Source: Xanthoparmelia taractica
Lineage: Eukaryota; Ascomycota; Lecanoromycetes; Lecanorales; Parmeliaceae
Assembly: GCA_033085395.1 (NCBI GenBank)
Contig: MU853186.1
Location: 217,322 to 281,321 of the forward strand
DNA length: 64,000 bases
Direction: 5' to 3'
Below are positions 11,101-22,818 of the stretch, piece by piece. Position 1 is the stretch's first letter. Each line of letters opens with the position of its first letter. The notes beneath the pieces are model-generated. The model saw only the letters and a list, made by a program, of their open reading frames with translations, searched no databases and had not been told where the DNA came from. A program made the position numbers and the translations under genes.

Positions 11101-13420
11101 GATGCAGACAGCTTTCCAACAACTCTTCGCCTGACACAAGCTTTTCGTACTTTTTGACCTTCTCCTGTTTTGTGACAATCACTGCGACAGCAGATGAGTC
11201 GAACTGGGGACGCCCAGCACGTCCAAGCATTTGCATAATCTCCAGATCTGCATACTCCTTGATACCGTCATCCTGGTAGTTCACAGTGTTCTTAATGATG
11301 ACCATGTGGCAAGGCAAGTTGACCCCTACTGCCAACGTGGATGTACAGCAGATTACGTTTATCTGTCCCTCAAGGAAGCCTTTCTCGACTGTGTGCCTGT
11401 CAGAACCGTCGAGACCAGCATGATGGAATGCAACGCCAGAAGTCAGGGTATTTTTCAGCTCGGGGTCCTGCACGATGAGCCTTTGCGTAGGGCCCTCCCA
11501 ATTGCGGTCTCGCGATCGCTCGCTAGCCCAGACATTCGCCAGCAGCTTCGCAGTATTCACAGCAGACTTCCTAGTGATGCAGAAGACCATAATTGGTTTT
11601 TTATGGGAATATTTCGCGATGATGTCTGGTAATCTCGGATCGCAAGCGCTCTCGAAGCCGAAGTCGTTGCCTCTATATGATATGCCCACAACGTGTTTCT
11701 GTAGTCTAACAGGTCTGAACTCCTCTCCGAATATCTCGCGTATCGCAGGTAGATGCTGAGATGTATGATTTCTACCAAGCCACGCTGCAATGTCTTCCGA
11801 GTTAGGGACTGTAGCGCTCAGCGCTACGAATCGAACGTTGGAACCCACAGATTTCATCCGAGAAACCACAGCCTCCAAAGTAGCACCTCTGGAGTCTTTA
11901 AGTATGTGAACTTCGTCTATCAGAAAAAGCTTCACCATTTGCATCAGCCTTGATTGGTCTTTCCATTTCCTTGTCATGCTATCCCATTTCTCCGGAGTTG
12001 TGATGACAATGCTCGCGCTCTGCACGTTTCGCAGCTGCCCCTGATCGGTATCACCAGTCAACTCAGCACACATCAAATCTAGCGCAACAAATTTTGCCTG
12101 CCAATCCCTTTGTCTCTCGGAACAGAGTGACTTTGTAGGCGCCATGTAAACAATTTTGTATTGCTCGGTCTTGAAGCCGTGAATGAGGCGGCAGATAGCC
12201 ATCTCCAAAATAGCCGTCTTCCCACCACCTGTTGGTGCAGAAACGACGAGATTATTGTCGGACTTGTAGGCTGTAGGAAAGCACTTGGATTGAATAGCGT
12301 TGAAGAGTGGAAAACGGAACACAGAACGAAGACGATCAGGCATTTCATCCAAAGGGACAAGTGGGATGCCTTGAACCATTGGCTGATGATGAGTGAGTCC
12401 GATTCGAGGACTGAACCGTTTCTGATACGGCGTCCATGAAGACATTGTAGGAAAATTGTTGTCTTGGCAGATGTCGGAAATTTGTGGACGAGATTTGTGG
12501 ACGATCACCTCATTAGGATCCTTCACAGATGATGCAACAAGTGTTTGAGGATACCAGGAAGATTCTAAAGTGGTACCATGATTGCCACGTTGAGTTTCGT
12601 AGTGGATCCGCCGTTGGCTAGCTACGACAGATGGACTTGATGGAAGTGCGTCAGACGTAGGTGAGCTTACACTGTTCCGAGCAGGTGATGCGTATCGAAC
12701 TGTGGCCATTGTAAGACTTGGAATGCTTAAGGTAAAAGTGTGAGGCTGACCTAGTCGTGACTGGAGTGGGCGTGGAGAGGACCCGGGCACAGCTAGCGAT
12801 TGTCAGCAACGAAACATCGACAGGATCTGCCACGCCGACCAAGCCGCTGGGTTTGAGCCTTTGGGGGCTGAGATGCATTTTCACTCAAATGCGGAGCAGT
12901 GTCGCCAGATAAGGAGAGACGTCCAGCTGGTAGCGTTCTCATGATATTGTTCGCCTGCCTTTGCGAATAAGCCTGAGGCTGGTCCAGAAGGGCTCGATCT
13001 AGGCAGCAGTCAGCGGCTCTTCCTTCAACTTCAAGTTTCGAGCAACTACCATATGGGTCAAGGTCATTGTCATTGTGAGGGCTGTCGGAGTTGGCATCTA
13101 AGGGTCTTGAGAGCTGAGCTTCGTAGAGCAGCTGCTCTTCAGGGATCCGGGCTAGAGCATTCCTTGGCACAATAGACTGTTCTGCCTGAAACTTGTAAGA
13201 ACTTGAGACAGGTCTTGCTGGTAGAAGAGGATGTGGGGACTGCTCATGTTTAGGATCTCCATAGTTGCCGTTAATGTCTCGTAGAAGAGCTTGGATATCT
13301 GTTTGGCAATCCTCCATGCTGTGTGTAATTAGCCATACAAGTTTTTTTCAATTGGCAAGAGAGTATGTACTCATATGCACCGTCCGTTTGAGTGGAGGAG
13401 AGACGAAAAGTTGCACTCAT
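8136..13420 (-). CDS. mer3: Meiotic DNA helicase MER3/HFM1 (ZMM crossover factor)
   Basis: Nine exons (minus): 13420..13371, 13318..12840, 12792..10760, 10713..10138, 10086..9935, 9886..9789, 9736..9518, 9464..9281 and 9231..8136; 1,628 residues. Introns are 46 to 53 nt and in phase. The exon 2/3 border is the weak point: a 47-nt intron with GTCGGC donor, or a 92-nt one with GTGAAA at 12884. The Ski2-like core has Walker A APTGGGKT (about residue 360), DEVH, SATVPN, VAFHHAGL and QMLGRAGRPQFD. A Sec63-type domain follows (MKQIAQIGLVAIRRLAMGGI; PKLRVSIKMISK; CYVMCDGIAGT). The tail has a Cys-rich knuckle (WACNHKCKDKTACKHMCC) and ends AWVYEFDAAFVAEWQDIVDF. MER3 unwinds DNA and extends joint molecules to promote interfering crossovers in meiosis. 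The gene appears intact. Confidence 0.93.
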
Positions 13421-13799
13421 TGTACGGTATTGACTAGCGTATGTTTACCGAATTAAAACGATGGGAAAAGCACATTAGAACCGCTCCACAAGGAACAGTC
13501 TCATCATTTTCATAAGATTTGAGTTGGTTCTCCAAAGAGCAGTACCTCAAACAGTCTCATCATTTTCATAAGATTTGAGTTGGTTCTCCAAAGAGCAGTA
13601 CCTCAACTTGCGAATGGTTGGGACGCCACGGTCCATATTTGTAGACCAAGTCCCTCACCACCCGTAGGATCAAACGATCGCAGCGATTGAATGCGGTATA
13701 GGCGACGGTAGAGATCACCATTCGATCAAAAAGCCTACCGCCTCGCAATATACTTACAGAAACGCCCAGTGATGAAAAACACAACTCAAAGCCCCATGT
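13421..13799. promoter_or_regulatory. MER3 promoter region containing a tandem duplication
   Basis: Both neighbours are on the minus strand, so this 0.38-kb gap carries the MER3 promoter and the 3' flank of the transporter gene. It contains the exact 56-bp tandem repeat described separately. No gene is visible. Confidence 0.5.
13494..13606. repeat. Perfect 56-bp tandem duplication, two copies
   Basis: Bases 13494..13549 are repeated exactly at 13550..13605, and identity continues for one more base. Each unit begins AACAGTCTCATCATTTTCAT and ends GCAGTACCTCA. The repeat lies roughly 75 to 185 bp upstream of the MER3 start codon. Perfect identity suggests a recent duplication, or an assembly error. 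Confidence 0.95.
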
Positions 13800-15325
13800 T
13801 TACTCATCTCGATCTTTGGAGCCGAAATACGTTCTTGCAGATCCAACTCTCGAATGATGGCCCTTTGGCGAACCCGGTCGTGACGACGACAACCCCTCGC
13901 TGCTTTTCAATGGAGTCGTGGGCAACCTGAGCGGTGGCTCATTCTCTTTTGACTTTGGCTCGTCGATGGTCGTTCTCTCGTAGCCGTGTATTTGTATCGG
14001 AGGAGGTGGTGGCGCTCGCTCGTAGACGCTATTATATAAATAGGTTGCAAATAAGACAATGGAGGTGCCTGTGAGGAACTGACATCGAAGGTCACTTGAA
14101 GCTTTTATCACACACTGATGCTTCGTGAGGGGTGAAAGCTTACGTTTGCAGTGACAGCGAATTCAAAGAACCAAACACTGGCGCACAAGCTAATCAAGAT
14201 GCTGATGCTCATTGCAAAGCTCTTGGCGATATTATCCGCGTACTTGACACAAAGCGACACCAAGATGCCTCCCAACGACTGAAAGGCGACCGTGACCCAT
14301 ACGAACCAGTTATAGCCAACGAAGAAGCCATGGTGCGCGATCTCCTCTCCATCGACGAACATCACTCCGATGAATAAAGCCGGGAATAGCGAGTAGAATG
14401 CTAATTGCACATTCCGAATCCACAAAGGAGCTTGTGTGTTTGAATCTTTCAGGATCTTCTCAAAGTAAACAGAAGCCCCAGCAGAGACAATGCAGCCTGA
14501 AATTGCAGCCACTAGTCCAAGTACCGCATTCATTTGGGGATTCATCAGTCCTTCATCTTCCTGTATGCCCTCATAAGTTGCGGATCGTTTGTGCAAAAGA
14601 GCTGACGCCGAGCCTCCAATGCACCTCCAACTATCCAAGGATCTAGGGAGATAGAATCTAGATCGCGGAACCTCAAACGGCGCCAACGCAGGATCACTTG
14701 CGGGTATCTGCACGATAGCAACACCCACCATTAGGAACGCCAGAGCTAACCACTGCCGTGGGAATAGAGTGCGCTTCAGCAATAAACCACTAAATATCGC
14801 GGTCGGGAGGATCTTGAATTGGTACGTGACCTGGAATGTTGCAGAGTCCAGATTCGAGATTGCTATGTACTGCAGAGAATTTTGTAGAACGTAAAGGCTA
14901 GCAGGAATTGCCAGCTTCCAGCTGTCTCCTGTGAAAACGGCGCTTGTTACGCCGCTGAACAGACTGGTGGCAGGCATGGAAGGCGAAATGGTTCGTGATA
15001 TATCGTAGAGGGCAAATGTGAGGCATACCGTGAGCTTAATAGCTTCATTCATGAACACTGCCGTGGAGGTAAGATATCTTTGGCCGGCTATCAGTGGCAT
15101 GATGCGTGAGTAATGTAGAAGCTGAAGAGACTGTCAGAGCAGAATTGTCGGAAGTCAAATGTGGGCGACAAACTAAAATAAATGCTGAGTTCTGGATGGT
15201 GAGCTTTGGAAAGCCGTCAGTATATTCCCGTATCCGTCAAATGATCGCTGCTTGCCCACCGTAACCAAAGAGACCTGCTTCATGGGGAAGCCGAGCCATG
15301 TGGCCTCATACTGGCGCCGGGACAT
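13800..15325 (-). CDS. Golgi nucleotide-sugar (UDP-galactose type) transporter
   Basis: The exons (minus) are 15325..15260, 15203..15174, 15121..14144 and 14078..13800. Introns of 56, 52 and 65 nt are all in phase; the second exon is only 30 nt. The product is 450 residues. The N terminus reads WLGFPMKQVSLVT then LTIQNSAFILLLHYSRIMP, the conserved first membrane helix of the SLC35A-type family. The family motif YIAISNLDSATFQVTYQFKI follows near residue 125, then about eight more hydrophobic segments. Conserved late blocks include FQSLGGILVSLCVKYADNI and TGTSIVLFATYLY. The last 75 residues are a hydrophilic, Pro/Ser-rich cytosolic tail. Such proteins exchange cytosolic UDP-sugar for UMP across the Golgi membrane to supply glycosylation. 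The exact sugar (UDP-galactose, UDP-galactofuranose or UDP-GlcNAc) cannot be told from sequence. Confidence 0.9.
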
Positions 15326-15774
15326 TGCCTCCAGGCCAATATCAGACAACCCCCCACCCCCGTAGTCTGCTGCTGCTGCCGCTTGTCCGCGACTGTCAAG
15401 CTCGTGACAGCTGTGTTGGCGGTCCGGTATCCAGCTTTGAGCCTGTTCAAGTTGGTCTTAGTGGGCCATTCGATGGGTAGGTCAGGGACTTTTTTTGGAT
15501 TTAGGTAATAGTGTGAAGGAAAGTCTGGGCTGTAGTAAAGGAATGTGGTGTCGTGGACTGGTTAAAGTGTATGCAAGTGTGAGAGTTCTTCAACCGCGGA
15601 TAAAAGGACTCAGCCCTACATCGATGCCTCCATGTCTGATGACAAGTTCAGGGCCGGTCATTACTTTACGCAAGCGCTAGAGCCATTGGATGCTTTGAGA
15701 CCGAACGAGCTTGGTAATGAAACATTCTGGTTTCTAATATACCCCGTCCTTGATAGTACAGTAATCTCTCTTTC
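15326..15774. promoter_or_regulatory. Promoter region of the nucleotide-sugar transporter gene
   Basis: This 0.45-kb gap lies between two co-directional minus-strand genes. It holds short frames only. A C-rich patch near 15350 and a T run near 15490 are the only visible features. Confidence 0.4.
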
Positions 15775-17795
15775 TCAAAGCATGTCCATTTCATACGCCA
15801 AACATCCTGTCGCTTCAAGAATTTTCCAGCATTGAGCGCTCGCCCTAAGCCCTAGTGACTCACTTTCTTGTCTCAGTGTCTTTCTATCCATCGCCCATTG
15901 TATTACACATTGCTGTTGGGATTCACTCATAATACCCTCAGCTCCCGCTGCCAGCCCAATAATCCGCCTCCAAACGTGCTCTGGAAGCCCAAAGGGGAGC
16001 TTTGTGCGATAATCTGCTGTCTCTGTAGGCAAAGGGGCCAAGGGGTTTGACACGACCGGAAGCCTGGGGGTCAGTGGAGTTTGCGGGATGACAATTGGTG
16101 TAGAGGGAAGAGAGCCGCTTTTTTTGGGAAATTGTGTGGTCCACGGTGAAACTGGCTGATTAGGATCTCGCTGTAATGTCAAAGGCGTCAACGGTTTGAG
16201 TTTCTTGGGAGTGAACCCAGAAACTTTAAGCATTTTGACCATTGGAGCCTTAGGTTTTGGCGCCGGTGGTCGAGGCCGTGGTTCGTTTCTTGTCTGTGGT
16301 CGGATTTCTCGGCCCAAAGAGAGCATCTTGAACGCTGCTCGCCAGAGATCGTTGCTTTGGGGTCCAGCATATTGCAGGGTTGTTCCTTGTATTCTAGTTC
16401 TCGCTCGATCAAGCTCGCTTCCCATAAGATCTTCCTGTCCTGCTTGGTCAGGAAGCTCTGTTGAGGCAATATTTCGACGTCTGTCACAGCCACCACCTCC
16501 GAGTATAGAGTGAGCCCTGGATGCCCGTTTCAACATTTCGGCGGGTATGACTGGACTCTTGGAAGGTTCACGAATATACTGCGGCGCATAGTTCGAATAG
16601 CGATCCCGCAATAGTTCCGCAAGCTCTAGTACTTTGTGACCTGCACTGCCAAGTAGTGGGTTTGGAAGATAGATGATGCCTCGACACTTTGACTCGTTGT
16701 AGGATAGTAATTGCTGGGTGGGAGCACCAGCCTTTGCGTGAGGTACTCGGGCCAGGAGTCTTTCGGGGACATGGTGAACTTCAAGTACGTAGGAGAGGTG
16801 CAATGCACCGGCTTCGGTCATTCCGCTGTTAGACAGCACAATATAGGGGATGGATCTGAGTCCTCGGGTGGTAGAGTACAGGGATGGAGATTCTGGTTGG
16901 AAAGGAGGAAGGACAGCCTTGCCGGGGGTTTTCGAACCTATCACAATCAACCAGGTCTGCCAACTATAAGACGGTCCACGAACCAAATCTTGGGCCCTTT
17001 CGTCCGTCACACTCTGATCCGTTGTCCTCGCCACTATCCCGATCGTCCGAAGCCGAGACAACACTCATTTTCCTCATTCTTCGTCCAAGCTCAGTAACAT
17101 CCGTAGACGTTCCTCGTTGATTATTGTGAAGATGTTCAAGCTCTGCAGGAAGCACTAAATCCACAGCGTCTTCCTTTGCGTAGACTCTCGTCATCACCTC
17201 GAAAGCCCTAGGGCCCAATGTGTTGCCGCCAAAGTCGACTCTCCGAAGAAGGCAGCAATTTTTAAAAGACGTTAGAAAGTTCTCCCAAACCTCAACCTCG
17301 GATTCTGTATTGATAGTGATATTATTTTCAGAGAGGTCTAAGTCTCTGAGGTCGTTGCTTGCCAATCTGAGTACGAGTGACAGAGCACGAAGTGACGTGA
17401 CACTCAGTCGATTGTTTGTCAAGCACAGCTCCTCCAGCCGGACGACCCTGCCTTGATCGCCGTCATAGCTTAGTGACTGTACCAATGCCGACGCTACTTC
17501 AGCAAAACCTTCGTCAGTCAAGTCTTTCCCAGAGACGTCAAGTTCGACAGCTGGATCTCTGAAAGCCGCCTTTGACCCTGTGCTTGGTGGAATGCGTTTA
17601 AGCTAATGGAGCATTAGCTTGGGTAGGCCCAACTGCACGCTTCTGCAAGAGTAAAGTGCCAAGGGCAATACCAGGTCTTTCGATATCGCCGTTCCAAGCT
17701 TCAAACCCTCAATCTTCCGCTATAGTAATGAGTACTAGTGTCGTCTACGGTGGAGCTGCATTGTTGCTTACATTAACATAATTGAGTCTGCCCAT
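15775..17795 (-). CDS. Leucine-rich-repeat (RNI-like) protein, function unknown
   Basis: The exons (minus) are 17795..17772, 17719..17672, 17602..16984 and 16937..15775. The first intron (52 nt) has a GTAAGC donor and the second (69 nt) a GCTAAT branch. The third join, a 46-nt intron with GTTCGT donor, is less certain: other phase-1 donors (GTGACG or GTGGCG) would change a few residues. The product is about 617 residues. It starts MGRLNYVN/RKIEGLKLGTAISK, then VELDVSGKDLTDEGF, and has leucine-rich repeats (EELCLTNNRLSVTSLRAL, DLRDLDLSENNIT, RRVDFGGNTLG) at about 55 to 170. A conserved GLRSIPYIVLSNSGMTEAGA block follows, then a basic Pro-rich region and a C-terminal helical domain (LPEHVWRRIIGLAAG). 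The family is widespread in filamentous fungi without an assigned role; the repeats suggest protein binding. Confidence 0.82.
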
Positions 17796-18626
17796 TGCGC
17801 GACAGCGACGAACGGCTCGGTCGGGGATAATTGTTCGTTGTGAGAGATCACTCAGTCTTGAGGATGGCTTGTTTCAAAATGGAGTGTTGTGTCGAACTGC
17901 CAGCCCAAACGATCCCAAATGGGAAGGGTGCAGATATTCACGTGGAATGGAAGGTGTAGGTGTCTACCCGAAATGTTTAGAGCGTGCAAACTCTGTCCTC
18001 CAGCAATACTTGATTCAAATCGGGTTCAGCCATGGATCCAGATATTGATGTAGCTATCTGCACATCGAATAGTTATTCTCATGTGGCCCATTCCTCGCAA
18101 CATTTGACGGATAAGTAGGAAGCGATAAGAAATACCTTCTGGTCTGGTGGGAGTTGGGAAGATTCGGTTGGGTAACACAAGGTCGAAATACCTGGTTGCG
18201 GAGGCTTATTACAGCAACGTTTCCCGTGTTGCACAAGCATTAGTCCAATCATAAGATGACCTGCCAAGGGACAACTATGATAAAGTAGTGGTTAAAAAAA
18301 GGCCAAAGTCACCAAGTCTCCTGGCACATTTCAGTTTTGGTGAACGCTGGCTTCATGTATGTGCACATAAGAAGAATGCTAATTGTGCGCAATGACGAAC
18401 GAATAAATCTCCTCCCAACACTCTATTGGTGGAGGATAGTGGCAACAGGGAAACGGAAGAAGGAGCTACTCCACCTGGTATAGACGATCTCTCCTCAAAA
18501 CGCCGCCCATTCTATATAATGATACCTCAAGCACGTTGATGTGAAGCAGCGGCTCGTAAGCTGAGACATCCCCTGGAGACATTCTTCCCAGTACGTGGTC
18601 ACAATGCTGGCCACATTGATCCAATG
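17796..18626. promoter_or_regulatory. Intergenic region upstream of the LRR gene
   Basis: This 0.83-kb gap is the promoter side of the LRR gene and the 3' side of the Nudix gene. Only short frames occur. No repeat or RNA gene is evident. Confidence 0.4.
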
Positions 18627-19217
18627 CTACCGCACGATCGAGCTTTTGTTCAAAGCATCCAGCAGCTCAGGCCTTGGGGCCAATGCGTCCTTGGCCTCTT
18701 GATATGACATCCACTGCCTCCCTCTTTTGTGCTTCTCCGGCCATTGCGCTGCCTCTTTCTCAACACTGACCTCGTAGAACTGGAAAATCGCCTTTGGCGC
18801 ATGAGCCGTAAGCTGTTCTGGCGAACGTTTGTCGGGAATTTTGCCCAGGTCGTGCTGAATCTTACACTCAATGCCAGCTTCTTCCCAAGCCTCGCGACAA
18901 GCCGCTTCTTCCGCAGTTCCTTCATCGGTCTCCCAGCCACCTTTCGGAAGTACCCAGCCACCTCGACGTGTAGATTGAATGAGCAAAACCTTTTTCTTGT
19001 CACTAGAGAGAGGGACTACACCGGCAACAAGCCGCTCGCCATGAGCGCCATATCCTGTAAAGGAAAATTGTTAGCCAGCTGCTGGAGATCTGGACGTCTA
19101 CTGCAATGCGCACGCTTGGGAGGTATGCTAGTAGTGCATTTACAATAGAAGCTTGAGGTTGGACTCACGTTGGTTGTCCCTTCCAGTGCGAGCGGTAGAG
19201 GCAAGCTTTTGCGCCAT
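18627..19217 (-). CDS. Nudix hydrolase, diphosphoinositol polyphosphate phosphohydrolase type
   Basis: The exons (minus) are 19217..19169 and 19054..18627, separated by a 114-nt intron (GTGAGT donor, GGCTAAC branch, TTTACAG acceptor). The product is 158 residues. It starts MAQKLASTARTGRDNQRYGA and contains a complete Nudix box at about residues 60 to 85: G-GWETD-E-GTAEEAAC-REAWEEAGI, matching GX5EX7REUXEEXGU, so all metal-binding Glu residues are present. The flanking QSTRRGGWVLPKGGWE and FQFYEVSVEKEAAQWPE segments match the DIPP/Aps1 subfamily. These enzymes hydrolyse diphosphoinositol polyphosphates and diadenosine polyphosphates, and sometimes polyphosphate, linking phosphate signalling to energy status. 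Cytosolic or nuclear location is expected; no targeting signal is seen. The length is normal for the fungal subfamily. Confidence 0.92.
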
Positions 19218-20448
19218 GCTGAGAGTCCACCTCGGAGTGTTGGTGAACGCTCCTGGAGTTCCCTCGCGCGCTGTATCCGTGGCGTTGAAGCAAGAGACTG
19301 TGGGGTGCTAAAGTAGTACCCGTGTTCCAAGAGACGCTTGAGAATGATGCTGGCTACTGGAGTATGTCAAGTAGGCAGTAGGGCAAGTGAAGAGGCCGTC
19401 GGATTGGGGAAGGAAGACGGCACGAAGGTGGGCAGGTCAGGGCAGCAGGCAGTGGTTTCGGGAGCCTGGAAAACGGGTTCCTTCAACCCCGTGGGGGACG
19501 GGTTTGAGGGTGGAGAGTTATTCTATGGTCAGAAGGCGTCTGCATTTTTTTGGCGGAAGTATTATTTATTATTATTATTAAGGGATGAAGTTTGCGGCAC
19601 CAGCGGGGGAGAGGGAGTAGAAGGAGGATCAAAAATAGGCCCATCCAAAATAGGCACACGCCTGGCAAAAATATCAACTATGCATGTCTTTGCTCCGACA
19701 TCGTCGACCCCCACATCCTAATAAGAGATTATGAAGAGATGGTAGATAGTGATCCGGCTTCGCCAACCCTCTTTACTCTTTACTCTTTCCTGCGTTTTAA
19801 ACTGCATGCTGCGCAAGAGCGTAGCGCAGGCATGTACAAGCGGACGGTCTCCGTCAACTACCTCAGGACAGAGAATACCGACTACCAACCCGTGTGACCA
19901 ATTCATAAAGACCTTTCCCCACATTATCAGAGAGATATACAGTGTGGTTCGTGGAGTCCAACGGGTAAAAGACTTCACGCTGACCTACCCATGCCTCTTC
20001 TCGGCCATTATGGATGTTCCATGCATGAGCGCGCATCGTTCCATGCAGCTCCAATATTCCGACTGGATCAGCAAGTGCATTCGCCTCGATCCCTACTACG
20101 TTAAGTGTCTTGTGGTGCTAAAAGGTAGCACCAGTCTCCGACTCTTGGTAAGAATTTAAATGAGATTCCCATCTGAGGGCCGTGCGCTTTTGTTTGGTGA
20201 TTGATCTAGGCATACCTGTACAAAATAATCTCATCATAAAACGTACAATACTTTGAGACCAACGCATGGTGAAAGGACCCTCTAACAACCCCCCACACCA
20301 GATAGGTACTCTGTGAAGGTACGAAGTACCTTAGCCACCAAGCTTCGGCGGCTATTCCGATTCCATATCTCAAGCCTCGCATTCTCAAAACACTATCCGC
20401 CAAAGTTAGATCAACAAGCTTGTCATGCAGTCTCTCCCAGCTTCCAAT
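19218..20448. promoter_or_regulatory. Divergent intergenic region between the Nudix and ATE1 genes
   Basis: The 1.23-kb gap contains both promoters. It carries a short TTA microsatellite near 19562..19581 and a palindromic GGTACGAAGTACC-type patch near 20323..20335. Several short frames exist, none with family resemblance. Confidence 0.45.
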
Positions 20449-22674
20449 ATGCAAGGCTCCATTTCCTTTCTCACTCCCACCGGTGAGCTGCCCCTTATGA
20501 CACTCCACCCGAGCTCCGTTTAAAGGCCTCGTGCAGCTTTGGCTGGCTCATATCCTCTCTCCTCCCTAACCCTCCTCCTCCCCCCCCCCCCCCCACCTTC
20601 CCTAAATATCCCTCTTCACGTCCCTTCAACTTCATGTCCCCTTTCCGAATGACTGCATAGTGTTGTGGATCAGCAGTCACATGCTGATTGGGAATAAGGC
20701 TACCAAAGAAGTAGTTGCGGCTATTGCCACTCAAAACCAAATCATACCAGTCAGCCTTCCAGTACCACGCCCGCTTCCGGCTGGCCTTTTCCGTGTCTAC
20801 GTACATCAGCCTCAAGCCCAAGCTGATCTTTAGGCCTATGTCAGGCGCTTCTGTAGGGCTCGTGTCTACTTCTCTCCAGCCATCTGTTTATCAAGTCTTG
20901 GTAGATCGTGGCTGGCGCCGGTATTACAATTTGATCTCCTTGTCCCTGGCCTTCTTGAAGTTTCTCTGGCTTATGCTTCGACGTCCGTCTCTTAGATCTG
21001 GCGTATATTACTACAAGCCTGACAATCAGTACTCGTGCTGTCCACAATACACGATCCGGTACCGTGTGGCCCAGTCTTTACTGGAAGATGTACTTAACGG
21101 TCGTCTAGCTTGGATGCGGCAGCTTTTGATTCGAGAAGAGACCAGCGTCAAGCGGTCAATCGATGGAACAAGTACGTTAAGGGCCCAGATTACACTCAAA
21201 AATCCGCAAGATTTTGCCCGAAGAGTAGAGCGTAAGTAATTCTGGTCGAAATGCCGACAGCTTTAAAAAGTCAATTAAGAGAAATTGGGTTCATGTTTTA
21301 AGTGGGAGTTTCGGCTGATGTTGTTGCGCCCCCCTGACAGGGAGAAGAAGCGTCGCAAAAACACCTTTGATGTCTGCGAGGCTGTTCATGAATGCGAGTA
21401 TGTGCGTCGCCCAACCGACACTCGGACAGAAGAACCGGTTGAGCCAGCCCACAAATTCGAAGTGGCCTTAGAGCCAGACACTTTCACCGAGGAGAAGTGT
21501 GAAATGCCCCTGGATTGATTGGCCTATGATGTCCTGATCATCTACCATACAGATACACACTGTTTGCAAATTATCAGAAGAAGGTCCATCGTGAAGGTCC
21601 TTCAGATATTTCGAAGAGTCGTTTCAAGCGCTTCCTTTGCTCCGGCTTACCTCGGAGTAGTAGTGTTCATCATGGCAAAGAAAAGAAGATTGGCTCCTAC
21701 CATCAGTGCTATCGCTTAGATGGAAAGTTGATTGCGCTCGGCGTACTCGATCTTCTTCCCCACGGTGTGAGCTCTGTTTATCTCATGTAATTCGCCTCAT
21801 GATGATAGCATACGAACTGCAGTCTTGCTCACCTAAGAACAGGTACCATGAGGATGTCAATGACTGGAACTTTGGCAAAATTTCCGCACTTCGAGAAATC
21901 TCTCTAGCGCTAGAAGGCGACTATCAGTACTATTACATGGGTTGGTACTTTCCTCGAATGGAGCCAAGCTCATCCCAGTGAATTGACTCTTCGGCCAGGC
22001 TACTATATCCACTCGTGTATCAAGATGCGGTATAAGGCAACATTCCGTCCAACATACATTTTAGGTTGGTGTATCTTCCACCGGTGCTCTGTAGGAGGCT
22101 GCTCATTGTCCACATATACTAGACCCTCAAGCGAACGTATGGAGTCTTCTAGACTCAGACATGATGCAACGTCTTTCAGCACGTAAATGGGTGTCTATGA
22201 TTCTCGAGTTGGCACTAGACGTTCCGCCCAACTCCCTCACCACTTTCCTACAGTCTGATCGGGCAACCGCCTCGGACTTTCGAAAAGAGGTGAACATGGG
22301 TCCAGAGATATTTAAAGAGGCCTACCAGTACATGAATGGGCACGACTACGAACAAAACTCCAGGGCTAAAGAAACATTGGATGTTTTTCACGCGGGCACG
22401 CCTGGAGCTTTGTCCTTGGAGGATTTGGCCCAAAACGTTGACCTCGGTCAGTGGAGACTAAAGCTTGGGCAACGCCTCGTTAAATTAGAGGTATAGATAG
22501 CATCATACTCGAGCGCTCTCTCACTGCAATTGCTGCTGATGTTTTGAACAGAATCTAGCTGGCTGGGATGAAAGTGAGATGTCGGATACGCGGTCGATCA
22601 AAGGGATTACGGCAGAGCTAGCTGCTTGTATTGGGCCGGATTTGGTCGAAAAGACAGCGCTTCATTTTGCGTAA
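20449..22674 (+). CDS. ate1: Arginyl-tRNA--protein transferase ATE1
   Basis: Eleven exons: 20449..20482, 20699..20792, 20834..20920, 20996..21058, 21109..21231, 21341..21496, 21553..21786, 21843..21940, 21999..22064, 22123..22490 and 22552..22674; 481 residues, every join in phase. The first exon is 34 nt (MQGSISFLTPT) and is joined over a 216-nt intron to GYQRSSCGYC. The Cys pair of CGYC (about 18 and 21) and the later SCCPQYTIR are the conserved N-terminal Cys cluster. DRGWRRSGVYYYKP, REKKRRKNTFDVCEAVHE-like, SYHQCYRLDGKLIALGVLDLLP, DWNFGKISALREI and MGYYIHSCIKMRYKA are further signatures. ATE1 adds Arg from Arg-tRNA to N-terminal Asp, Glu or oxidised Cys, making N-degrons for the ubiquitin system. 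Eleven exons is many for this window; the gene looks intact. Confidence 0.93.
20580..20594. repeat. Run of 15 cytosines inside the first ATE1 intron
   Basis: An uninterrupted poly-C tract follows a CCTCCT-rich stretch within the 216-nt intron 1 of ATE1. It is a likely length-variable site and a possible sequencing-error site. Confidence 0.9.
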
Positions 22675-22818
22675 GAATATGCCAAGATTGACAGATCCGA
22701 TGGATTTCCACTGCTATATTAGAAAAATAGTTGAAGAACGACGCTGCGCTATCTCTTCGCCAGCCTATACAGAAAAGGCTATATGTCTCACTTGAGGACC
22801 ATTAGGGAAGACCATATG

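Noticed and set aside
20631..20668. ATG near 20632 as the start of ATE1
   Set aside because: It meets a stop after eight codons and cannot join in phase to the CGYC exon. The ATG at 20449 with a GTGAGC donor joins exactly to GYQRSSCGYC.
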